NCBI GenBank assembly: GCA_039810005.1
Contig: JBDHWD010000095.1
Location: 1 to 11,984, forward strand
Source: JAMLIA01 sp039810005
GTDB lineage: Bacteria > Chloroflexota > Chloroflexia > Thermomicrobiales > CFX8
Direction: 5' to 3'
DNA length: 11,984 bases
Both the position numbers and the translations under genes were made by a program. Numbering within the stretch: the stretch's first letter is position 1; each line of letters starts with the position of its first letter. Positions 1 to 7,465 of the stretch are shown here, in pieces. The notes beneath the pieces were generated by a model. The model was not told the origin of the DNA. It saw nothing but the letters and a program-made list of their open reading frames with translations, and ran no database searches.

Positions 1-797
1 AGTGCTTCGGCGAACACCATCCCGTAGCCCTCGTAGCGCGTCGGGAGCGCGAAGAGCGCCGCCCGCTGCCAGGCCGCCGCGAGCGCGACATCGTCGACCG
101 AGCCATGGATGACGACTGATCCCGGCGGCGTGGACGCAGCCAGCGCACGAACCTGCGCGGCGTACTGCGGGTCGACATCGGTTTCACCGACCAGGTCGAG
201 CGTCGCGTCATTACGCCCGAGCGCCAGCCAGGCCCGCACGAGGGTATCTATGCCTTTGCGAGGGATCCACTGGGCGACGCAGAGGACGCGCAGATTGCCA
301 TCGCCGGTCTGCTTCCAGTGGTCAGAACGGCGCAAACGGTCTGCGCCCGGCGCGACAACGGCGACTCGCTCCGGAGCAACGCCCCGGTCGAGCAAGATGC
401 CGCGACCGTGCTGGCTGACGGCGATTACGCGGTCCGCACGCAACAGCCGCTCCTCAGCAGCAAGGAGGTCAGCTTCGCCGCGCTCCGCAGCAACGCTCGG
501 CAGCTCGTGCACCATTGCGACTAGCGGGCGGCGCGACTGCCAGACGTCCAGCCGCGACGCAACGACGAGCGCGGCCAGCGCGTCGACAACGATGACATCG
601 GCGGCCAGCACCTGCGAGTCGATCGCTGCGGCGTCCTGCGCGGCACGACGCTGCCCATCTGCTGACGCATCCCGGCTGGCAATAATCTGCTCCAGCAGCA
701 CGCCCTCGTGCGCCAGATCCTGCGCGACCCGTGCGTGATAGAGGTAGCCACCCGTGCGGCGGCCGATATCTCCGGCGGTGACGAGCGTAACCCGCAC
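1..797 (-). CDS. Family 4 glycosyltransferase, 3' end cut by window edge
   Basis: This gene encodes a GT-B fold sugar transferase expected to move a sugar from a nucleotide-sugar donor to an unknown acceptor in the cytoplasm. 265 codons are visible. The N-terminus MRVTLVTAGD, followed by GRRTGGYLYH (residues 13-22), is the usual first beta strand and glycine-rich loop. RVIAVSQHGR lies in the middle, and the donor domain opens with a VLCVAQWIPRKG segment. The last visible residues, EGYGMVFAE (256-264), give the EX7E motif that contacts the donor in GT4 enzymes. I chose the GTG at 797 because it follows the PTPS-like stop by 7 nt, has AAGGA 11-12 nt upstream, and no better start exists. The gene is the last visible one of a four-gene operon, so its acceptor is probably the operon's small-molecule product. 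Family assignment is firm; the substrate is unknown. The C-terminal part is outside the window. Confidence 0.88.
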   Translation of the reverse strand, partial: MRVTLVTAGDIGRRTGGYLYHARVAQDLAHEGVLLEQIIASRDASADGQRRAAQDAAAIDSQVLAADVIVVDALAALVVASRLDVWQSRRPLVAMVHELPSVAAERGEADLLAAEERLLRADRVIAVSQHGRGILLDRGVAPERVAVVAPGADRLRRSDHWKQTGDGNLRVLCVAQWIPRKGIDTLVRAWLALGRNDATLDLVGETDVDPQYAAQVRALAASTPPGSVVIHGSVDDVALAAAWQRAALFALPTRYEGYGMVFAEA

Positions 798-804
798 TGG
801 TTTC

Positions 805-1185
805 TCAGTCCTTCAGCGGCGCGTCGAGGCCGGCCCAGACCTGTGGCGACTCCCAGACACGCACGGCCAACGAGGACAGGCCGGAGCCAGTCAGCCCGGA
901 GGCGAGCGCATCCCAACAGAACTTCGCCACCGCCTCGGCAGTCGTGTTCACGGCTTCCAGGCCCTCGACCTCGTTCAGATCGCGATAGGACAGTCGATCG
1001 ACGAGATCGTCCACACGCGCGCGCAGACGACCGATGTCGAACAGCACGTTCAGCTCGTCCAGCGCATCGCCACGGACGATGACCTCCAGCCGGTACGTAT
1101 GCCCGTGCATCCGCGCAGCCGGCCCGAAGTCGCCCTTCAGCTGGTGCGCCGCCTCGAACTGTCCGACAACGCCAATTTCGTACAT
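805..1185 (-). CDS. PTPS/QueD-fold protein lacking the catalytic Cys-Asp-His
   Basis: This 126-residue protein has the length and fold pattern of the 6-pyruvoyl-tetrahydropterin synthase / 6-carboxy-tetrahydropterin synthase (QueD) family, whose members act on 7,8-dihydroneopterin triphosphate. The three zinc-binding histidines are present: H14 in FEAAHQL, and H27 and H29 in MHGHTY. The pterin-anchoring glutamate is probably E112 in VRVWESP. However, the catalytic Cys expected four residues before the HGH is alanine (A23), and the usual LDHxxLN segment reads LSYRDLN (residues 65-71), so Asp and His are Ser66 and Tyr67. Standard QueD or PTPS chemistry is therefore doubtful; a variant PTPS subfamily with another reaction is more likely. 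The ATG at 1185 has GGAAAGG about 8 nt upstream. The gene lies 78 nt after the dehydrogenase gene and 7 nt before the glycosyltransferase gene. Family is sure; function is open. Confidence 0.87.
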   Translation of the reverse strand: MYEIGVVGQFEAAHQLKGDFGPAARMHGHTYRLEVIVRGDALDELNVLFDIGRLRARVDDLVDRLSYRDLNEVEGLEAVNTTAEAVAKFCWDALASGLTGSGLSSLAVRVWESPQVWAGLDAPLKD

Positions 1186-1210
1186 GGGTATACCTTTCCG
1201 TTTCAGGACT

Positions 1211-1252
1211 CCCCCTCTCCCAACGTTGGGAGAGGGGGCAGGGGGGTGAGGG
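1211..1252 (-). repeat. Perfect 28-bp palindrome and GC-rich repeat arm inside the operon
   Basis: Bases 1211-1238 are an exact inverted repeat with 14-nt arms and no loop; one arm reads CCCCCTCTCCCAAC and the centre is AACGTT. Next to it, on the minus strand, is CCTCACCCCCCTGCCCC, which resembles the left arm of the repeats after lon and garR. The unit starts 12 nt after the dehydrogenase stop codon, in that gene's direction. In RNA the palindrome would fold into a very stable hairpin between the second and third genes of the operon. No T-tract follows, so a classical intrinsic terminator is unlikely. Attenuation, RNA processing or a mobile repeat are alternatives. Confidence 0.8.
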
Positions 1253-1263
1253 CCATCCCCTCG

Positions 1264-2283
1264 TCACTCCTGATACTCGATCGCGACCTGCACCACCTCA
1301 TCGGGGTGCTCGTCAACGAGTCGCCAGGCATTGGCTGCTTGCGCGAACGGAACGCGGTGAGTGATGAGCGGCGCGAGCTGCAGGCGCTGCAGGAAATCGA
1401 CGACGGTCGCGGTACGCCGAGCGTAATCCCAGCGCGGCGCGAGGGACGGGTTGAGGTGGCCGACCTGCGAGGAGCGCAGCCGCAGGCGTCCGCGATGAAA
1501 GCGATCGCCAAGTGCCAGCGCCACCGGCTTCGCGCCGTACCACGAGGCGACGACTGCCGTGCCCTCGTCGGCCAGCACGTCGATCGCGCTCTGCAGCGCA
1601 GCCGGAGCGCCGCTGACCTCGATAGCCACATCCGCGCCACGCCCTGCGGTCAGCTCCCGCACGCGACCTGGCAGGCCGTCATCCGGCGTGAGCGCGAGGT
1701 CGACGCCGAGCTGTTCGGCGGTGGCGCGACGGTGCGGCAGCGGATCGACCGCCACCAGCCGCGCTGCGCCGGCCATTCGCAGGAGCTGCACGACAAGCAG
1801 CCCGACCGTCCCCAGGCCATAGACGACTGCCGTCTCACCGAGCCGCAGCGGCGAGTCGTGGACGATGTTCAGCGCCGTCTCGACATTGGCCATGAACACG
1901 CCGAGCGTCGGATCGAGGTCGCGCGGCAGGGGTGTCGCCAGATCGGCCGGGACGGTGAAGACGGACTGGTGCGGATGCAGGACGAAGACAGCGTCTCCGA
2001 CCGCCACGCGCTCGACGTCCGGTCCGACATCAATCACCCGACCGACCATGGCGTAGCCGTACTTGATCGGCAGCGCGAACGATCCCTGCAAGGTCGGCAG
2101 GTCGAGCGCCATATCCGGCGGCACCTGGCCGCGATAGACCAGCATCTCGGTACCCTGGCTGATCGCTGAGGCAATGGCCTGCACCCGTATCTCGCCCGGG
2201 CCGGGCATCGGAGCGACCTCCGGCCGCAGCTCAATCGTCCGCGGGGTAGTGACCCAGACCGCCTGCGCGTCGATTCCGCTCAT
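1264..2283 (-). CDS. MDR-family dehydrogenase lacking zinc ligands (BchC-like subgroup)
   Basis: This 339-residue protein is a medium-chain dehydrogenase/reductase expected to oxidise an alcohol or reduce a carbonyl with a nicotinamide cofactor. Residues 1-140 form the GroES-like domain and about 150-280 the Rossmann domain, with GLGTVG at 156-161. Asp180 ends the second beta strand, which favours NAD(H) over NADP(H). The zinc-site cysteine of classical ADHs is replaced by AISQGTE (40-46), the GHE motif reads GYAMVG (76-81), and the whole protein has no cysteine. It therefore has neither catalytic nor structural zinc, as in the subgroup holding bacteriochlorophyllide dehydrogenase BchC and similar enzymes. 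Its ATG overlaps the stop of the preceding reductase gene (ATGA), so translation is probably coupled. Its place in the operon suggests it acts on the same small molecule as its neighbours. The substrate is unknown. Confidence 0.86.
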   Translation of the reverse strand: MSGIDAQAVWVTTPRTIELRPEVAPMPGPGEIRVQAIASAISQGTEMLVYRGQVPPDMALDLPTLQGSFALPIKYGYAMVGRVIDVGPDVERVAVGDAVFVLHPHQSVFTVPADLATPLPRDLDPTLGVFMANVETALNIVHDSPLRLGETAVVYGLGTVGLLVVQLLRMAGAARLVAVDPLPHRRATAEQLGVDLALTPDDGLPGRVRELTAGRGADVAIEVSGAPAALQSAIDVLADEGTAVVASWYGAKPVALALGDRFHRGRLRLRSSQVGHLNPSLAPRWDYARRTATVVDFLQRLQLAPLITHRVPFAQAANAWRLVDEHPDEVVQVAIEYQE

Positions 2284-2966
2284 CGCCAGCCTTCATCCGG
2301 GTAGCACAGACTGCCTGTCAGCAGGAGATCGTTACCGTAGCGCTCGACTGCCAGATCTCCGAGGATCACGGCGTGATCGAGGTCGTCAATCCCCAGATCG
2401 CCAACAGCTTCAATCCCCGCGCCGAGGATCTTTGGCGCGATCGTGATCGCAATCCGGTTAGCCAGCCGCTGGCGCAGAAAGGCCGTGATCAGCCCAGCGC
2501 CGCCTTCGACCATGACCGACCGGATCCCACGCTGCCCCAGCGCATCCAGCAGGGCGGCAAGATCAACGCGACCGTCTGGATCAGGAGTTGTCATGACTAC
2601 TGCGGCCCCCAGGTCCTCAACTGCTGCCCTGCGGTCTGGAGACGAGAGGTGGCTGGCAGCCAACACCGTGCCGATTGCCGCGCCGTCGCGCAACACTGCC
2701 GCGCCAAGCGGCGTGCGCAGGCGACTATCGACGACAACGCGCAGCGGGTCGCGGCCCGGAACGAGCCGGACAGTCAGGCGCGGATCATCGGCCAGTACTG
2801 TGCCGACACCGACCATAATCGCGTCGTGGTCGGCGCGGAGCTGGTGCGTGAGGCGCAACGACTCCTCGCCGCTGATCCAGCGCGAGCTGCCGGTGCGCGT
2901 GGCAAGCCGACCGTCCAGCGTCTGGGCATAGCAAAGGGTGACGCTCGGGCGTCCTGAGTCGTCCAT
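2280..2966 (-). CDS. RibD C-terminal / dihydrofolate reductase-like reductase
   Basis: This is a stand-alone reductase of the RibD C-terminal family, of which the best known member reduces the ribosyl chain of a deaminated pyrimidine intermediate in riboflavin synthesis with NADPH. Family blocks are clear: RPSVTLCYAQTLDGRLAT (residues 6-23), GSSRWISG (26-33), H41 and RADHDAIMVGVGTVLADDP (44-62), EGGAG (154-158) and IAPKILG near the end. No deaminase domain is fused. With the ATG at 2966 the protein has 228 residues and starts six residues before the conserved block. In-frame ATGs at 2990 and 3047 would add 19 or 27 residues that match nothing in the family, and none of the three has a strong Shine-Dalgarno, so the start is uncertain. 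It is the first gene of the operon and overlaps the dehydrogenase gene by 4 nt. The absence of other rib genes here suggests a role outside ordinary flavin synthesis. Confidence 0.85.
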   Translation of the reverse strand: MDDSGRPSVTLCYAQTLDGRLATRTGSSRWISGEESLRLTHQLRADHDAIMVGVGTVLADDPRLTVRLVPGRDPLRVVVDSRLRTPLGAAVLRDGAAIGTVLAASHLSSPDRRAAVEDLGAAVVMTTPDPDGRVDLAALLDALGQRGIRSVMVEGGAGLITAFLRQRLANRIAITIAPKILGAGIEAVGDLGIDDLDHAVILGDLAVERYGNDLLLTGSLCYPDEGWR

Positions 2967-3056
2967 ATCAGCCAGTCTCGCATGGCCCATGCCCCGCCGC
3001 CGGTGGACGCGAACATGCACAGGCGCTGAGTGCGGCAGCAGCGCCAATGTGGCAAT

Positions 3057-3182
3057 GACAGAATGCAGCGTCGGCAGTTTCCCCCGTCCTCTGTCATTCT
3101 GTCCGGAGTGAAGAATCCGTTCTCCCGGCTGGCAAGCCCGGGTCGAAGGAGCGGATGTTTCGCTCCGCGTAACATGACAGAG
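3057..3182. repeat. MITE-like imperfect palindrome in the divergent spacer
   Basis: Terminal inverted repeats CTCTGTCAT (3089-3097) and ATGACAGAG (3174-3182) are exact. Inside them, CGGAGTGAAGAATCCG (3104-3119) pairs with CGGATGTTTCGCTCCG (3152-3167) at 13 of 16 positions, leaving a central loop with CCCGG/CCGGG. A further GACAGAATG at 3057-3065 is an exact inverted match to 3095-3103, perhaps a remnant of a neighbouring copy. The TGTCATTCTG...GAAGAATC pattern resembles an intergenic repeat I know to be widely dispersed in bacterial genomes; I could not search for other copies. It sits between the pterin-type operon and folB and encodes nothing I can see. Confidence 0.7.
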
Positions 3183-3250
3183 AAGCGGGCAGGCTGTCGA
3201 CCAGACTTTTCATGATGGTCGCCGTATTCAATCGGATATCAGGAGGAAAG

Positions 3251-3622
3251 ATGGCAACGGACCGAATTGTGCTGAGCGGGATGATCTTCTTCGGGCGTCA
3301 TGGGACGAACCCGGCCGAGCAGGAGCTTGGCCAGCGCTTCGTCGTGGATATCGAGCTGGAGTGCGATCTGCGTCCAGCAGGTGAAGCGGACGACCTCAGG
3401 CTCGGCATTGACTACAGTGAGGTTCATCGGACGGCGCGCGCCGTCGTCGAAGGGGAGCCACTCAAGCTGACCGAGGCGGTCGCCGAGCGCATCGCCGCTC
3501 GCGTCCTCGCGGAACAGCCCAGGGTTGAGGCAGTCGGCGTTCGCGTCAGCAAGCCGAATGTGCGGCTCGATGACACCGTCCTGGATGGATCGACGATCGA
3601 GATCTGGCGCACGCGCGATTGA
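3251..3622 (+). CDS. folB: Dihydroneopterin aldolase
   Basis: FolB cleaves 7,8-dihydroneopterin to 6-hydroxymethyl-dihydropterin and glycolaldehyde in folate synthesis; the enzyme is a cytoplasmic oligomer. The 123-residue length is normal. The pattern GMIFFGRHGTNPAEQELGQR (residues 10-29) holds the catalytic glutamate at E23. IDYSEV (53-58), LTEAVAERIA (73-82) with pterin-binding E75, and VRVSKP with catalytic K101 follow in the family order. The ATG at 3251 is chosen because AGGAGG lies at 3241-3246 with a 4-nt spacer; the upstream ATG at 3212 has no such site and adds 13 non-conserved residues. No folP or folK is adjacent. The gene is divergent from the PTPS-like operon and ends 10 nt from a convergent phosphatase gene. 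Identification is firm. Confidence 0.94.
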   Translation: MATDRIVLSGMIFFGRHGTNPAEQELGQRFVVDIELECDLRPAGEADDLRLGIDYSEVHRTARAVVEGEPLKLTEAVAERIAARVLAEQPRVEAVGVRVSKPNVRLDDTVLDGSTIEIWRTRD

Positions 3623-3632
3623 CCGGGCGGCG

Positions 3633-4217
3633 CTAGACCTCCCAGACCCGCTCCAGCGTAATCCGTTCCCCATCCGGTTCGACCCGCACTTCGGTAATCG
3701 AGCCAAGGGGGATGTAGCCCTCGCCGCGAATGGCTGGCACAGTCAGCTCCTGACCTTGCAACGTGACGCGCAGGATCGTAATCGGATCGCCGTGGCTGAC
3801 GGCGACGACCGTCTCCCCGGCGTGCCTCCGCCCCACCCGCCGTGTGAATGCCAGCATCCGGGCCTGAATGTCATCCAGCGATTCGTCATCCTCCGCGCGA
3901 CGGCACTGGTAGGTGCTGAACCCGCTGGCGAACGACCGCAGCGGCGAACCCTGCCAGGCCGAGCCAACCTCAATCAACAACGATGAGCGATGTACGGTCG
4001 CGTCAGCGTGGTGCGCAGCGATGGCCGCGCCGGTCTGGCGAGCGCGTAGCAGCGGGCTGGTGTAGATCGCGACGATATCCCGGTCGGCAATAGCTTCGGC
4101 GATCCGCCCGGCGTGCTCGCGTCCAGCATCCGAAAGGCCGAAGCGCGGCAGCCGACCGTAGAGTACGCCATCCGGGTTCTCAACCTCGGTGTGGCGCACA
4201 AACAGGATCGTCGTCAC
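3633..4217 (-). CDS. Histidine phosphatase superfamily protein (phosphoglycerate mutase-like)
   Basis: A 194-residue member of the phosphoglycerate mutase/acid phosphatase branch, which transfers or hydrolyses phosphate through a phospho-histidine. Catalytic H9 lies in FVRHTEVE, where the usual RHGE reads RHTE; R58 is in SPLLRARQTG, E83 in LLIEVGSAWQG and H142 in VAVSHGDPI. The Thr variant and overall pattern recall the phosphomutase-like group annotated in actinobacteria, but the substrate cannot be read. The GTG at 4217 is chosen because TGAGGAA precedes it with an 8-nt spacer and gives the usual MTTILFVRH start. An ATG at 4232 would add five residues (MRKLQ) with a weaker site. The gene converges on folB with only 10 nt between stops, and no terminator is evident in that gap. 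Confidence 0.87.
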   Translation of the reverse strand: MTTILFVRHTEVENPDGVLYGRLPRFGLSDAGREHAGRIAEAIADRDIVAIYTSPLLRARQTGAAIAAHHADATVHRSSLLIEVGSAWQGSPLRSFASGFSTYQCRRAEDDESLDDIQARMLAFTRRVGRRHAGETVVAVSHGDPITILRVTLQGQELTVPAIRGEGYIPLGSITEVRVEPDGERITLERVWEV

Positions 4218-4259
4218 TTGCAATTTCCTCATCTTTCATTGCTCGTCCATGTGCCGGAC

Positions 4260-4276
4260 GGCGCGATTTTCGCGCC
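4260..4276. promoter_or_regulatory. Short perfect hairpin palindrome upstream of the phosphatase gene
   Basis: GGCGCGA and TCGCGCC form exact 7-nt arms around a TTT centre. It lies 43 nt upstream of the phosphatase GTG and about 70 nt before the lon promoter -35, so it could be an operator for either gene or a leader hairpin of the phosphatase transcript. No regulator can be named. Confidence 0.4.
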
Positions 4277-4342
4277 ATAGCTGACCGAAAGTCACGATTC
4301 ACGCACGCTTCCGGCATGCTCGCAGGCTACCGTTCGCCTGCG

Positions 4343-4371
4343 TAGACTGCGAACGTACGCCCTGTTATACT
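4343..4371 (+). promoter_or_regulatory. Predicted sigma-70-type promoter of lon, extended -10
   Basis: TAGACT (4343-4348) and TATACT (4366-4371) are 17 nt apart, and TGT directly before the -10 makes an extended -10 element. These match the housekeeping consensus at 4/6 and 5/6. Transcription should begin near 4378. Two copies of ACGTACG, at 4353-4359 and 4378-4384, bracket the -10 and could be operator half-sites. Confidence 0.55.
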
Positions 4372-4666
4372 GCGGCCACGTACGATATCAGCGTTTCGTT
4401 TCCGCAGCGTGCTCCGCGACAGGTAGTCACCTCATGTTGGGCGCTTCGGTACAATCAGTCGGCAGTCACGCGGCAACCTGCGCGGGCACGCTGCGGAACT
4501 GATGGCTCGTTGACGACGCGTCATCCCGCAGCATTGGTCGCCTTGCGCCGGTGCAACGCACCATTCGCCGCCCGACCGATCACGCATGACTGGGCCAGTG
4601 TGGCGCCCTGCGCCGCCGACGCTCGCGTGATCGACGGCCACAGGCCGATGAGGATGGTTTTCACAG

Positions 4667-7123
<2,457 letters not shown>

Positions 7124-7127
7124 GGGA

Positions 7128-7187
7128 CCTCACCCTCCCCTTCCCTCGCGGCCCAGAGGGCACCCCGCCGTGGGGAGAGGGAGGGTG
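7128..7187 (+). repeat. GC-rich intergenic repeat, copy A, directly after lon
   Basis: The unit opens with CCTCACCCTCCC five bases after the lon stop and closes with GGGAGGGTG; CACCCTCCC (7131-7139) and GGGAGGGTG (7179-7187) are exact inverted arms. The 23-nt core at 7147-7169 holds its own small hairpin (GCCC-AGA-GGGC) and is repeated exactly at 7231-7253 and with one change at 11135-11157. It could act as a transcript-end hairpin, though no T-tract follows. Confidence 0.8.
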
Positions 7188-7220
7188 TCATGTGTCTGGC
7201 GGGTTGGCTGCCGTTGACCC

Positions 7221-7266
7221 GTCTCCCAGCCGCGGCCCAGAGGGCACCCCGCCTGTGAGGACAGAG
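7221..7266 (+). repeat. GC-rich intergenic repeat, partial copy B
   Basis: The 23-nt core at 7231-7253 is identical to that of copy A, 84 nt earlier. The flanks are degenerate: CTCCCAGC on the left and TGTGAGGACAGAGGG on the right, without the clear outer arms. It looks like a decayed tandem copy of the same family. Confidence 0.72.
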
Positions 7267-7342
7267 GGGCAGAAATCCGCAAGCTTCGACAACGTGGAGC
7301 GGCCGCCGCGAACAGACCACCTCACCACAACAGAACATCAGA

Positions 7343-7359
7343 TTGACACGACACTGTCA
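7343..7359. promoter_or_regulatory. TTGACA box overlapping a TGACA-N6-TGTCA inverted repeat
   Basis: TTGACA at 7343-7348 is a perfect -35 hexamer, but no good -10 lies 16-18 nt on, so it may not be a promoter by itself. It overlaps TGACA (7344-7348) and TGTCA (7355-7359), exact inverted half-sites separated by six bases. This spacing suits a dimeric helix-turn-helix repressor or activator, and the ATPase gene starts 106 nt downstream. The regulator is not in the window and cannot be named. Confidence 0.4.
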
Positions 7360-7465
7360 CGAAACAGCTGGCTTCTTCCTTGCGTTCTCCATAAGTAATA
7401 GTCAATACTACCTGCGAATGATTCTTACTATGCAGATGATAACCGAAGTGATGGACGGAGGGCGG

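Larger units (their letters stand above)
4218..4666. other. Divergent spacer between phosphatase gene and lon
   Basis: This 449-nt stretch has no convincing gene. It holds a 17-nt hairpin palindrome at 4260-4276, an extended -10 promoter at 4343-4371 and, after it, roughly 290 nt of leader before lon. A 14-codon reading frame at 4586-4630 has no ribosome-binding site and was not accepted. I find no CIRCE element (TTAGCACTC) and no obvious HspR box, so common heat-shock repressors of lon are not indicated. Confidence 0.6.
7124..7465. other. Spacer between lon and the metal ATPase gene
   Basis: The first half carries two GC-rich repeat copies (7128-7187 and 7221-7266). The second half, from about 7340, changes character: it holds TTGACA overlapping an inverted repeat (7343-7359) and a stretch at 7386-7442 far richer in A and T than the rest of the window. 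Possible promoter parts there are TTGCGT (7380-7385) with AATACT 18 nt on (7404-7409). Reading frames can be extended upstream through this stretch, but the ATPase start is better placed at 7466. Confidence 0.55.

Noticed and set aside
754..2169. A 471-codon open frame on the plus strand across the left operon
   Set aside because: It lies antisense to the PTPS-like and MDR genes, both with clear family motifs, and its own product has no recognisable domain. Long antisense frames are expected in GC-rich DNA.
2967..3047. Upstream starts of the RibD-C-like reductase at 2990 and 3047
   Set aside because: They add Arg/His-rich residues with no family match; the ATG at 2966 begins just before the conserved block, though its ribosome-binding site is also weak.
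3212..3250. Upstream start of folB at 3212
   Set aside because: It would add 13 non-conserved residues, while AGGAGG at 3241-3246 clearly serves the ATG at 3251.
4586..4630. A 14-codon reading frame in the lon leader
   Set aside because: It has no ribosome-binding site and no sign of conservation that I can judge; frames this short occur by chance.
7343..7465. N-terminal extension of the metal ATPase by 41 residues
   Set aside because: The stretch has non-coding character (A/T-rich, with promoter-like words), no ribosome-binding site at the upstream ATGs, and a good GGAGG site before the ATG at 7466.
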